From Mahella australiensis 50-1 BON (GTDB lineage Bacteria > Bacillota > Clostridia > Mahellales > Mahellaceae): a stretch of 64,000 bases of DNA. Made by a program: the position numbers and the translations under genes. The stretch lies in assembly GCF_000213255.1 (NCBI RefSeq), contig NC_015520.1, forward strand, positions 1,322,001-1,386,000. The letters run 5' to 3'. Positions within the stretch are counted from its first letter, which is position 1. Each line of letters begins with the position of its first letter. This document shows positions 42,650-51,451 of the stretch, one piece after another. A model generated the notes under the pieces. That model ran no database searches, was not told the origin of the DNA, and saw only the letters and a list, made by a program, of their open reading frames with translations.

Positions 42650-43489
42650 ATGAAGGTTAAACAAAGAAGGAACTTGCTGATGCACTTTTTAATCATACTA
42701 TTTGGGCTGATTATGATATACCCTCTCATATGGATGCTGAGTGCTTCATTTAAAGAAGATGTTGAAATATTTCAAAGCACCAGCCTGCTGCCTAAAAATC
42801 CGACCCTAAATAACTATATATACGGCTGGAAAGGTGTATCAGGGGTCAGCTTCGGCAAATTCTTTATAAACTCTTTTTTCTTAGCAATAGTAAGCATTAT
42901 TGCCAATATATTATCATGTTCAATGGCAGCGTATGCTTTTTCCAAACTTGAGTTTAGATTCAAGAATACTCTTTTTGCTATAATGCTGGTAACGCTGATG
43001 CTGCCGTTTCATGTAAGACTAATCCCGCAGTATATAGTATTCAGCAAAATAGGATGGGTTAACACCTATCTGCCGTTATTGGTGCCGAAGTTTTTTGCGA
43101 CAGAAGGGTTCTTTATCTTTCTATTAGTGCAGTTCATGCGTGGAATATCGAATGAACTGCTAGAAGCACCGAGGATAGATGGAGCAGGAACGTTCAGGAT
43201 ATATATGCAGTTTATAATGCCGTTATCGGTACCGGCGCTTGTCACCGTAGCGATTTTTACATTTATCTGGACGTGGAATGATTTCTTCTCTCAGATGATT
43301 TACTTGAGCGCGCCTCCGACATTTACAGTGTCGCTTGCACTGCGTATGTTTGTGGATGCAACCGGTGAGAGCTCATGGGGTGCGCTTTTTGCCATGTCGT
43401 GCCTGTCCTTGGTACCGTTGCTATTTATATTTATTGTATTCCAGCGCTATTTGGTAGAAGGCATAATGTTAGGTAGTATTAAAGGTTAA
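42650..43489 (+). CDS. CUT1 sugar ABC transporter permease, MalG/UgpE type
   Basis: A 279-residue permease with six membrane segments; IYPLIWMLSASFKEDVEIF near the N-terminus, EAA loop LLEAPRIDGAGTFRIYMQFIMP and the C-terminal VEGIMLGSIKG. The ATG at 42650 is chosen because AAGGAGG lies at 42631-42637; an ATG at 42626 overlaps the preceding stop and contains that site. It completes the membrane channel of the operon's transporter. Confidence 0.9.
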   Translation: MKVKQRRNLLMHFLIILFGLIMIYPLIWMLSASFKEDVEIFQSTSLLPKNPTLNNYIYGWKGVSGVSFGKFFINSFFLAIVSIIANILSCSMAAYAFSKLEFRFKNTLFAIMLVTLMLPFHVRLIPQYIVFSKIGWVNTYLPLLVPKFFATEGFFIFLLVQFMRGISNELLEAPRIDGAGTFRIYMQFIMPLSVPALVTVAIFTFIWTWNDFFSQMIYLSAPPTFTVSLALRMFVDATGESSWGALFAMSCLSLVPLLFIFIVFQRYLVEGIMLGSIKG

Positions 43490-43517
43490 GATTATTAAGC
43501 AGAGAGAAGGCTAGAGA

Positions 43518-43916
43518 TTGATTCAAGGATTATATCATATAGGTGTTTATACAAAGGATATAGGGAGGTCGATAGAGTTTTATTCCCAAATATTAGGCTT
43601 TACTGTGAAGTGGCGTGGTATCGTAGATCATCCGACCATGGGCAATATGCCGGTGGCTGTGGTGGAGCTCGGGGGCTGCATTATTGAACTTGTGCAGCCC
43701 GCTAATCCCGATGCAGTAGCTAAAGAAGCCGGCCCCGTTCAGCATATAGCATTGAAAGTGGAAGATATAAATACACTTACAATGCTACTTAAAGATAAAG
43801 GCATACAATTTTATCCTGATGAGATTGAGAATCTACCGTCTTTTTGGAAGGGAATCAAACATATATTTATTTACGGGCCTAGTAATGAGCGAATAGAACT
43901 TGTCGAAGAATATTAG
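43518..43916 (+). CDS. VOC-superfamily (glyoxalase-like) protein
   Basis: A 132-residue vicinal-oxygen-chelate protein with two beta-alpha-beta-beta-beta modules: LYHIGVYTKDIGRSIEFYSQ, then GGCIIELVQP, VQHIALKVEDINTLTM and ERIELVEEY. His7, Glu57 or so, His76 or so and the last Glu fit the metal site of methylmalonyl-CoA epimerase/glyoxalase I relatives. TTG start with AGAGAAGG. In this operon it could be an epimerase, isomerase or lactonase-like step on a sugar acid; substrate unknown. Confidence 0.82.
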   Translation: MIQGLYHIGVYTKDIGRSIEFYSQILGFTVKWRGIVDHPTMGNMPVAVVELGGCIIELVQPANPDAVAKEAGPVQHIALKVEDINTLTMLLKDKGIQFYPDEIENLPSFWKGIKHIFIYGPSNERIELVEEY

Positions 43917-43933
43917 AACGAGGACGTGGATAT

Positions 43934-44788
43934 ATGAGTTACGTAAATATTAAAGAAATCCTCTTGGATGCAAAAAAGCAGGGTTATGCCGTGGGGGCAT
44001 TTAACATAGTCGATTATATTACTACATCGGCTGTGGTCAAGGCGGCAAGAAAAAAAAGGTCGCCGGTCATCATACAAACATCGACTAAAACGGTAGCGCT
44101 GTATGGCTATAAGCCGATTGTAAGCTGGGTTAAGACGCTGGCCGAGGATACGGACATACCTGTGGCTCTTCATTTGGACCACTGCAAAGATTTGGATATG
44201 ATCAAAAAATGTATCGATGCGGGGTGGAGTTCGGTTATGATAGATGCATCATCGCTACCGTTGGATGATAATATAGAGATGACAAAAAAAGTTGTGAATA
44301 TGGCCAAGGGCAAAGATGTCACTGTAGAGGGTGAACTTGGCGCCATAGTGGGCGTAGAAGATGACATATTTGTAAATGAGCAAGCAAGCCATTTGGCCGA
44401 TCCCGATACATGTGTCAAATATGTTGTGGCCACCGGTATAGATGTATTGGCACCCGCTATAGGAACGGCACATGGTGTTTATCATAAAGAGCCCAATGTG
44501 AATTTCGATTTATTGCATGAAATTGCCGATAGAGTTGATGTCCCTTTGGCGATACACGGAGGTACCGGTTTATCTGATGATGCATTTAAAAAATGTATAG
44601 CATGCGGGGGAAATAAGATAAACATATCCACCGAGATAAAGCACATATTCAGAGATTCATTTGAAGAATATTACAGAGCTAACCCAACGGATTATGAGCC
44701 TGTAAAGGCTATAGAATATGTAGAAAACCAGACTATGCATCGAGTGGAAAATTTCATGAATATATTTGGTAGTGCAAATAAAGTATAA
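43934..44788 (+). CDS. Class II fructose-bisphosphate aldolase family protein
   Basis: A 284-residue zinc-dependent aldolase. Zinc and catalytic motifs: ALHLDHCKDLD (catalytic Asp and zinc His, about 77-87), VEGELGAIVGVEDD (Glu about 135), GTAHGVYHKEP (zinc His about 180) and IHGGTGLSDD (zinc His about 208), then INISTEIKHIF. It splits a ketose (bis)phosphate, often giving dihydroxyacetone phosphate or glyceraldehyde 3-phosphate. Relatives include GatY/KbaY and IolJ. With an FGGY kinase in the same operon it probably cleaves a phosphorylated intermediate. Confidence 0.92.
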   Translation: MSYVNIKEILLDAKKQGYAVGAFNIVDYITTSAVVKAARKKRSPVIIQTSTKTVALYGYKPIVSWVKTLAEDTDIPVALHLDHCKDLDMIKKCIDAGWSSVMIDASSLPLDDNIEMTKKVVNMAKGKDVTVEGELGAIVGVEDDIFVNEQASHLADPDTCVKYVVATGIDVLAPAIGTAHGVYHKEPNVNFDLLHEIADRVDVPLAIHGGTGLSDDAFKKCIACGGNKINISTEIKHIFRDSFEEYYRANPTDYEPVKAIEYVENQTMHRVENFMNIFGSANKV

Positions 44789-44805
44789 TTTTAAGGAGTG
44801 ATGAT

Positions 44806-45690
44806 ATGAACGATAGACTGAAAGGCGTATTTATACCGGTCGTTACGCCGTTTACTGATCAAAAGGTAGATTTGGATAAGCTGGCTTATAATATACAAAA
44901 ATCCAACCTAACATCCGTAAAGGGTTACATGCCTCTGGGAAGCAATGGAGAATTTGCTCATATGAATGACGATGAGCAAATTTCGGTTTTCAAAACGGTT
45001 AAAGAAAATATGGTGAAAGATAAAGTTCTTATGGTCGGCATAGCACGCCAGTCCGCATATTGTACCATTGAATTCGGCAAGCGCATAGAAGATATGGGAG
45101 CCGATTTCGTTTCGGTTCTATGCCCAAGCTACTTTGCTTCTTTTATGGATGACTCGGCGCTCATAAGATACTATACTGCTGTAGCCGATGGCCTATCGAT
45201 TCCTGTACTCTTATACAATTGTCCTAAATTTGCTTCTGGTGTTACTATATCGCCTGAGGTGGTAAGAACCTTGTCCGCTCATCCGAATATCCTTGGTATG
45301 AAGGATACGTCCAGCGGCAATATAGGCAAATACCTTGCTGTAAAAGACGAAAACTTCGATGTGCTGGCAGGCAGCATAACCAATTTTCTGGATGGACTGA
45401 AGGCCGGTGCTTCCGGAGGCGTACTGTCGATGGCCAATTATTTGCAAGAACCATGTTGTTCATTGTATGAGTTATATGTGCATGGAAGGCTAGAGGAAGC
45501 CGACGCGTTGAGCGATAAATTGATTAGATTAAGCAAAAATGCTACCGATAAATATAGTGTGGCAGGTGTGAAAGCCGCATGTGATATTTTCGGTTATAAG
45601 GGTGGAGAGGTCAGGAATCCGCTGGCTGACTGTACGGATGAGCAAAGGGAAATGATAAAAGCCGCTTTTATCGGAGCAGGTTATTTATAA
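44806..45690 (+). CDS. DapA-family pyruvate-dependent aldolase/lyase
   Basis: A 294-residue member of the dihydrodipicolinate synthase/N-acetylneuraminate lyase family. Motifs: PLGSNGEFAHM (carboxylate-binding loop, GTTGE type), the catalytic Tyr in LLYNCPKFASG, and the Schiff-base Lys in ILGMKDTSSGN (about residue 165). The family includes 2-keto-3-deoxy sugar acid aldolases and 5-dehydro-4-deoxyglucarate dehydratase. In a sugar operon with an aldehyde dehydrogenase, a keto-deoxy acid aldolase is more likely than lysine biosynthesis. AAGGAG at proper spacing before ATG. Confidence 0.9.
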   Translation: MNDRLKGVFIPVVTPFTDQKVDLDKLAYNIQKSNLTSVKGYMPLGSNGEFAHMNDDEQISVFKTVKENMVKDKVLMVGIARQSAYCTIEFGKRIEDMGADFVSVLCPSYFASFMDDSALIRYYTAVADGLSIPVLLYNCPKFASGVTISPEVVRTLSAHPNILGMKDTSSGNIGKYLAVKDENFDVLAGSITNFLDGLKAGASGGVLSMANYLQEPCCSLYELYVHGRLEEADALSDKLIRLSKNATDKYSVAGVKAACDIFGYKGGEVRNPLADCTDEQREMIKAAFIGAGYL

Positions 45691-45711
45691 TTATTATGGA
45701 AGAGATGCATT

Positions 45712-46674
45712 ATGGAAAAAGTATTACTACCTGAAAGAATAATAGATGAGGGATTGGAGTTGCTCAAAGATAAAGCCGAAATAATTATAACGAAAGATGC
45801 ATCGGAGCAGTCAATTATAGATGAAGTTAGCGATACTTTCGCTATAATTTTAAGGAGTAAGGCTAAAATTACCAGAAGTATAATTGAAGCTGCTCCCAAG
45901 CTCAAGGTAATTTCACGTACCGGCGCTGGTTATGATAATGTAGATGTACAAGCTGCTACCGAGCATAATGTAATGGTATGTAATTTACCGGGGATAAACA
46001 CTGTGGCTGTGGCCGAACATACCATATCGTTGATGCTGGCTTTATTAAAGCAACTTCCTAAAATGGATTTGTATGTACGAAATGGACAATGGGGCAAACG
46101 TTCCGAATTTATATCCGAAGAGGCGTTCGGTAAAACTATAGGTATCGTGGGACTAGGGAAAATAGGGCGAGAGGTTATGTTTCGATGTAAATCGATGGGA
46201 ATGCATGTGCTGGTGTATGATCCATATGTTGAAAACGCACTAAAAGATAATGATATTAGATTCTGCAACGATGTGGAAACATTATTTACCCAATCGGATG
46301 TCATAACATTACATGTTCCCAATATACCAGAAAATAAAAAGATGGTCGATGAACATCTGATAAGATTGATGAAGCCGACAGCGTATATTATAAATACCAG
46401 CAGAGGCGAAGTGATCGATCAGGGAGCATTAACGTCTGCACTGAAAGAGCATAGGATAGCGGGAGCGGGCTTAGATGTTTTTGCACAAGAACCGATAGAA
46501 CAAGATGATCCTTTGCTGACATTGGATAATGTTATTCTAACACCTCATGCTGCGGCTCTTACCAAGGAATCCGGAATAAAAATGACCGTTGAAGCTGTAA
46601 AACAGGTTATAGATTGCCTGGAAGGAAGGATACCACCTTATATAGTCAATAGGAGGGAGCTTCACCTTGAATAG
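45712..46674 (+). CDS. D-isomer 2-hydroxyacid dehydrogenase (SerA/phosphoglycerate dehydrogenase-like)
   Basis: A 320-residue NAD-dependent dehydrogenase: catalytic domain halves around a Rossmann fold with GKTIGIVGLGKIGREVMF, catalytic Arg in INTSRGEVIDQ, Glu in FAQEPIEQDDPL and His in TPHAAALTKES. It lacks the ACT domain of SerA. It would reduce a 2-keto acid or oxidise a D-2-hydroxyacid arising in the pathway, for instance glyoxylate/glycolate or hydroxypyruvate/glycerate. The HAD gene overlaps its end by 8 bases. Confidence 0.92.
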   Translation: MEKVLLPERIIDEGLELLKDKAEIIITKDASEQSIIDEVSDTFAIILRSKAKITRSIIEAAPKLKVISRTGAGYDNVDVQAATEHNVMVCNLPGINTVAVAEHTISLMLALLKQLPKMDLYVRNGQWGKRSEFISEEAFGKTIGIVGLGKIGREVMFRCKSMGMHVLVYDPYVENALKDNDIRFCNDVETLFTQSDVITLHVPNIPENKKMVDEHLIRLMKPTAYIINTSRGEVIDQGALTSALKEHRIAGAGLDVFAQEPIEQDDPLLTLDNVILTPHAAALTKESGIKMTVEAVKQVIDCLEGRIPPYIVNRRELHLE

Positions 46675-47446
46675 CGAGGGAAATATACTGAGAGCTTTGA
46701 TCTTTGATTGTGACGGCGTCATAGCCGAAACAGAAAGGGACGGCCATCGTGTAGCCTTCAACAGAGCGTTTAAAGAAGCTGGGCTGGATATTGAATGGAG
46801 TGTGGAAGAATATCGTGAGCTCGTGAAGATTGCCGGCGGTAAAGAAAGAATGAGGGCATATTTCAATGAACACCGCTATCTTCTGCCACCTGAAGTTTTA
46901 AACGATGAATTTATAAACGGCCTTCATAAGCGTAAGACAGAAATATTTACAGAGATGAACGCGAGGGGCGAGTTGCCTATAAGGCCTGGGATAAAGCGAA
47001 TAATACAGGAGGCTCATGATAGGGGGGTTATCTTGGCTGTCTGCTCCACATCTAATGAGAAAAGCGTCAGATCACTTTTACGGGCGGTACTGGGTTCAGA
47101 ACGTCTGGACTGGTTTGATGGAATTTTTGCAGGGGATATTGTGAAGGCTAAGAAGCCGGCACCTGATATTTATAATTTAGTAAAAGATCGATTTGGCTTA
47201 CAGGGATCCGAATGTTTTGTGGTAGAAGACAGTAGAAATGGCTTACTTGCAGCAAAATCTGCTGGTATGCACTGCATGGTAACTGTCAGTTTCTATTCAA
47301 TAGGTGAGGATTTTTCCGAGGCCGATATGGTCGTATCTTCCTTGGGCGATCCTGATCAGCCCATGGAAATTATAAAAGGACATCCTAATATGAGTGATCG
47401 GCCTATCAGGTATATTACTTTAGATGTTCTTGAAAAAATGCTTTAA
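46667..47446 (+). CDS. HAD-superfamily phosphatase/phosphomutase (CbbY-like)
   Basis: A 259-residue HAD hydrolase, subfamily IA. Motif I is LIFDCDGVIAETE (nucleophile Asp near 14), a four-helix cap with NRAFKEAGLDIEW, motif II VCSTSNEKS, motif III Lys in DIVKAKKPAPDIY and motif IV VVEDSRNGLLAAKSAG. Closest in style to CbbY/beta-phosphoglucomutase proteins. TTG start with AGGAGGGAG, overlapping the previous gene. It may dephosphorylate a pathway intermediate or side product. Confidence 0.9.
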   Translation: MNSEGNILRALIFDCDGVIAETERDGHRVAFNRAFKEAGLDIEWSVEEYRELVKIAGGKERMRAYFNEHRYLLPPEVLNDEFINGLHKRKTEIFTEMNARGELPIRPGIKRIIQEAHDRGVILAVCSTSNEKSVRSLLRAVLGSERLDWFDGIFAGDIVKAKKPAPDIYNLVKDRFGLQGSECFVVEDSRNGLLAAKSAGMHCMVTVSFYSIGEDFSEADMVVSSLGDPDQPMEIIKGHPNMSDRPIRYITLDVLEKML

Positions 47447-47464
47447 TGAGAGGTAGATAAAACG

Positions 47465-47854
47465 ATGAAATATCTAGTAAATGTACAAGAAAAGCAACCG
47501 GATGTCGATCCGCGTTCTTTAAGAGCTAGGGTAAAAGACCGTGAAAAAGCGGTGCTTAGGGATACATATTTCCTTATTGATCCCGATAACGTATCAAAAC
47601 GCTTGAAGATGGGATACACTGTTATTTATCCTACAGGGACTACCACCGGTCATGTACATGATGAAGAAGAGGTCTATTATGTCATTTCAGGCGAAGGGGT
47701 AATGGTTGTGGGTGACGACGAGTTTCCTATAAAAACCGGTGATGCATTGTATGTGCCGCCTAAAGAGTTTCATACCACATACCAGAGGGGAAATATACCG
47801 CTGACAGTACTGTGGGTGACAGGTAAATTGGACCCGGAGGAATACGAGAAATGA
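47465..47854 (+). CDS. Cupin-domain protein
   Basis: A 129-residue single cupin. Motif 1 is TGHVHDEEEVYYVISGEG with two His and a Glu, motif 2 GDALYVPPKEFHTTYQ with the third His, so the metal site is intact. Related small cupins act as sugar isomerases (glucose-6-phosphate isomerase type), lyxose isomerases or regulators. It overlaps the aldehyde dehydrogenase start by 4 bases (ATGA), so the two are coupled. A keto-aldose isomerisation step is a reasonable guess. Confidence 0.85.
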   Translation: MKYLVNVQEKQPDVDPRSLRARVKDREKAVLRDTYFLIDPDNVSKRLKMGYTVIYPTGTTTGHVHDEEEVYYVISGEGVMVVGDDEFPIKTGDALYVPPKEFHTTYQRGNIPLTVLWVTGKLDPEEYEK

Positions 47855-49296
47855 TGCATGAGAAGATGTTTATAGCCGGCAAATGGGTAGAGTCGGAAAC
47901 TGGAGATACATTTAAAGTAATTAATCCTGCTACGGAGGAAGTGTTTGCCGAGGTACCGCTGGCTACCCCAAATGACGTGGAGAGGGCTATAGCTGCGGCT
48001 GACGGGGCTTTTACAGACTGGAGCGCTTTGACGCCGTTTGAAAGAGGGCGATATTTGCGCAAAGCCAGCAGCACGATTTTGGAACGTTCCAAAGAAATAG
48101 CTAAGCTGATGACCATGGAACAGGGCAAGCCATTGGCTGAAGCTGAGGGAGAGGTGAAAAAAGGAGCAGATATATTGCGCTATTATGCTGAAGAAGGAGA
48201 GAGAGTATATGGCCGTATTATAGCTAATGCCGAAGTGGACATGGAGAGTATGGTTATATATCAGCCTATTGGCGTGGCAGCGGCTATATCGCCGTGGAAT
48301 TATCCTATAGAACTGTTAGCGTGGAAAGTGGGCGGAGCCCTAGCATCGGGATGCACGCTCGTGGCCAAACTGCCGTCGGAAACACCTCTTTCTCCGCTGG
48401 CTTTCATAAAATGCGTAGTCGATGCCGGTATACCTGCTGGTGTGTTGAATGCGGTTACGGGGCCGGGTTCGGTTATAGGCGCAATTTTAACAGCTCATCC
48501 GTTGGTCAAAAAAGTAGCATTCACAGGATCCACGGAAGTGGGTAAAGGGGTTCTGAAGAGTACTGCCGATACCTTAAAAAAGGTATCTTTGGAGCTCGGC
48601 GGCAGCTTACCTATGGTTATTTGCAGCGATTGCGATATGGATGCCGCCGTAGCTGGTGCCGTAAGAAGATCTTTTAGGAATATGGGGCAGATATGCATAG
48701 CTATAAACAGGATTTATGTGTCTCAGGATATATACGAGGAATTTATAGAGCGTTTCGCCGAGGCTACTGAGAAGCTCGTAATAGGCAATGGCCTGACGGA
48801 TGATCCATGCGATCTTGGTCCGATGTGTACATCGAGTGGTTTGGAGAAAACAATGTCGCATATAAAAGATGCCGTTGGTAAAGGGGCAAAGATCGTATGC
48901 GGCGGCAAACGGCCGTCGGGCGAAAAGTTTGAAAAGGGATATTTCTTTGAACCGACTATTCTACGCGATGTGGATCATAGCATGTTAGTGATGAACGAGG
49001 AAACTTTCGGGCCGCTGGTAGGTGTTATGCCATTTAAGAATTTGGAAGAAGCTGTTAAATTGGCCGATGATACAAAATACGGTTTGGCTGCCATAGTATT
49101 TACGCAGGACATAAGTACAGCTAGACGTTTATCTCATCTGATTGAGGCCGGTAATATAGCGATCAATAATGTTGATGCCGGCGTTATAAACGCCCCTTAT
49201 GGAGGATGGAAAGATAGTGGTTTTGGTGTGGAACATGGTCCTGAGGGACTATATGAGTACTTGCATATAAAACACATAAGGCTGCGTTATATATAG
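47851..49296 (+). CDS. NAD(P)-dependent aldehyde dehydrogenase
   Basis: A 481-residue aldehyde dehydrogenase: SPWNYPIELLAWKVGGALASG cofactor region in the first half, FTGSTEVGK, LELGGSLPMV with the general-base Glu, NMGQICIAINR with the catalytic Cys (about residue 284), and NEETFGPLVGVMPF. Similar to lactaldehyde/glycolaldehyde, succinate-semialdehyde and 2-oxoglutarate-semialdehyde dehydrogenases. It probably oxidises the aldehyde released by one of the operon aldolases. Confidence 0.94.
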   Translation: MMHEKMFIAGKWVESETGDTFKVINPATEEVFAEVPLATPNDVERAIAAADGAFTDWSALTPFERGRYLRKASSTILERSKEIAKLMTMEQGKPLAEAEGEVKKGADILRYYAEEGERVYGRIIANAEVDMESMVIYQPIGVAAAISPWNYPIELLAWKVGGALASGCTLVAKLPSETPLSPLAFIKCVVDAGIPAGVLNAVTGPGSVIGAILTAHPLVKKVAFTGSTEVGKGVLKSTADTLKKVSLELGGSLPMVICSDCDMDAAVAGAVRRSFRNMGQICIAINRIYVSQDIYEEFIERFAEATEKLVIGNGLTDDPCDLGPMCTSSGLEKTMSHIKDAVGKGAKIVCGGKRPSGEKFEKGYFFEPTILRDVDHSMLVMNEETFGPLVGVMPFKNLEEAVKLADDTKYGLAAIVFTQDISTARRLSHLIEAGNIAINNVDAGVINAPYGGWKDSGFGVEHGPEGLYEYLHIKHIRLRYI

Positions 49297-49325
49297 ATGA
49301 TTTTAGGATAAGGGGCGGATATATT

Positions 49326-50843
49326 TTGGAGCATAAGTATATGCTGGGAGTAGATATCGGTACATCGAGCTGTAAAAGCGTGATAATCGATGAGAATAGC
49401 CAGGTAATAGCCGATGCTTCTGCTGGATACGGAGTCGACATGCCTAGGTTAAACTGGGTGGAGCAAAACCCGGTCGATTGGTGGAATGCGGTGATTTTAA
49501 GCATAAAGAAGGTATTAAAAGAAAGTCGAATTAATACCGATGCTTTATCATGCATGGGCCTTTCCGGACAGATGCATGGCCTTGTTGCCATAGATAGCGG
49601 CGGAAATGTTTTGAGACCTGCTATACTTTGGAATGACCAAAGATCATTTCAGGAATGTCAAAGTATCATTGAAATGGTTGGTGGTAAAGAACGTTTGTTG
49701 GAGATGATTAATAACAATATGCTGCCGGGCTATACGGCAAGTAAAATATTGTGGCTAGCACAACATCAGCCTTATATATACGAAAAGACGCATATATTCC
49801 TTAACCCAAAGGATTATATAAGATACAGGTTGACAGGCGATTTTGCAACCGATGTTTCTGATGCATCCGGAACCGGCTTATTTGATGTAGAACATCGCCG
49901 CTGGAGTGATAAACTGCTATCTATATTGAATATTTCTAAAGACCGTTTACCCTCTTGTTTTGAATCCATAGAAGTTACCGGCTATGTCAATGCCAAAGCT
50001 TCGGGAATGACAGGTTTACCGAAAGGTTTGCCGGTGGTGGGGGGTGGCGGGGATGCAGTAGTCCAGACGACCGGTACCGGCTTGATAAAAGAAGGTATAC
50101 TCGGTACTATAATCGGTACAGCCGGGATAGTAGCTATGGGGTTGAATAACTATAAATTCAATGAACATGGGTCTTTGCAGATATTTTGCAATAATTATCC
50201 CGGCACATGGCATGCTATGGGTGTTACCCTGGGTGCCGGAGCATCATTGGAATGGCTTAAGGATATTTTATATGACGATAACTGCGATAATATATATAAA
50301 AGAATGAATGAAAATGCGGCTGCTTCACCACCAGGCAGCAGGAGCCTTATATTTCTTCCATATATCTTTGGGGAACGTTGTCCTTATGCTGACCCATTGG
50401 CCAGAGGTGCTTTTATAGGTATAACTTATCAGCATCATGTTCCAGATCTCATAAGGGCAGTGCTGGAGGGTGTTGTATTCAGCTTAAGGCATGTATCGGA
50501 ACTAATAATAAATTGCAGCGATGTGCCGATTTCCGAAATCAGGACTTCAGGAGGCGGTTCACGTAGTATGCTTTGGAGGCAGATTCAGGCTGATGTATTT
50601 CAATTGCCGGTTAAAACCGTAAACGGCAGTGAATATGGAGGAGCTTTTGGCGCAGCCTTAATAGCTGGCGTAGGATCTCATATATGGACTGATATATACC
50701 AGGCGATAGAAATGCTTAAAGTGGAAAGCGAAACTGATCCTGATTATAGAAATAAAGATTTATACGATGAATTGTACGATAATTATAAAAGCGTATATCC
50801 GGCGCTTAAATCTATATTTGACAGATTGAGCAGCCTGACATAA
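49326..50843 (+). CDS. FGGY-family carbohydrate kinase (xylulokinase-like)
   Basis: A 505-residue sugar kinase with the N-terminal MLGVDIGTSSCKSVIID phosphate loop, GLSGQMHGLV (substrate-binding, xylulokinase-type), ILWNDQRS, FLNPKDYIRYRLTGDF, and C-terminal signature ISEIRTSGGGSRSMLWRQI. TTG at 49326 follows GGGGCGG; ATG at 49341 would lack a ribosome-binding site. It phosphorylates a ketose or polyol so that the class II aldolase can cleave it. QMHG is typical for xylulokinase, but specificity in this operon is open. Confidence 0.92.
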   Translation: MEHKYMLGVDIGTSSCKSVIIDENSQVIADASAGYGVDMPRLNWVEQNPVDWWNAVILSIKKVLKESRINTDALSCMGLSGQMHGLVAIDSGGNVLRPAILWNDQRSFQECQSIIEMVGGKERLLEMINNNMLPGYTASKILWLAQHQPYIYEKTHIFLNPKDYIRYRLTGDFATDVSDASGTGLFDVEHRRWSDKLLSILNISKDRLPSCFESIEVTGYVNAKASGMTGLPKGLPVVGGGGDAVVQTTGTGLIKEGILGTIIGTAGIVAMGLNNYKFNEHGSLQIFCNNYPGTWHAMGVTLGAGASLEWLKDILYDDNCDNIYKRMNENAAASPPGSRSLIFLPYIFGERCPYADPLARGAFIGITYQHHVPDLIRAVLEGVVFSLRHVSELIINCSDVPISEIRTSGGGSRSMLWRQIQADVFQLPVKTVNGSEYGGAFGAALIAGVGSHIWTDIYQAIEMLKVESETDPDYRNKDLYDELYDNYKSVYPALKSIFDRLSSLT

Positions 50844-50873
50844 TATTTTATTGCAATAAGGAGAAATGGAATT

Positions 50874-51308
50874 ATGGAATATTTTTCAACACAACAGATA
50901 GGCAGGACGTTTGTATTGAGGCTTGATCAAGGCGATATGATCCTGGAAAATATAAACGAATTAATCGCGAAAGAGGGAATAAAGGATGCGGTAGTGATAT
51001 CCGCCATAGGCACATTGGATATGTGCGTATTGCATATGGTGACCACCACGGGATATCCAGCAGTAGAGCACTTCGAGCGTTGGGAGAATAAACCTCTGGA
51101 GCTTTCATCGATAGATGGAATAATAGCCGATAGCAAGCCTCATTTGCATGCAGTTGTAGCCGATTCTGAAAAGGCCTATTCAGGGCATCTTGAGAACGGA
51201 TGCAGGGTGCTATATCTTGCTGAAATAGTCATTATGGAATTAAAATCTATGGATTTAACTCGCGTATACAACGATAAACATATACTAAAATTAATAAGCC
51301 AGAAATAA
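50874..51308 (+). CDS. PPC/DUF296-domain protein
   Basis: A 144-residue PPC (plants and prokaryotes conserved) domain protein: FVLRLDQGDMILENINELI, VVISAIGTLDMCVLHMVTT, then HLHAVVADSEKAYSGHL and RVLYLAEIVIMEL. Bacterial homologues are trimers and may bind metal through the conserved His residues; several accompany sugar operons. AAGGAG precedes the ATG. It is the last gene of the operon, with a terminator 22 bases downstream. Role unknown. Confidence 0.85.
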   Translation: MEYFSTQQIGRTFVLRLDQGDMILENINELIAKEGIKDAVVISAIGTLDMCVLHMVTTTGYPAVEHFERWENKPLELSSIDGIIADSKPHLHAVVADSEKAYSGHLENGCRVLYLAEIVIMELKSMDLTRVYNDKHILKLISQK

Positions 51309-51330
51309 CGATAAATATAATTATTTATTA

Positions 51331-51357
51331 GAAGCCGGGGTTTTATCTCGGCTTCTT
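51331..51357 (+). terminator. Rho-independent terminator of the sugar-acid operon
   Basis: GAAGCCGGG (51331-51339) pairs with CTCGGCTTC (51347-51355), followed by TTTCTT. It closes the transcript that begins upstream of the RraA-like gene. Confidence 0.8.
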
Positions 51358-51451
51358 TCTTATCTATTGAATAGCGCACCAATCTTTTATATTGTCAAGT
51401 TATATGCAATATGTTAAACTTATAATATAATTTATGGGGAGGATTTGACGG

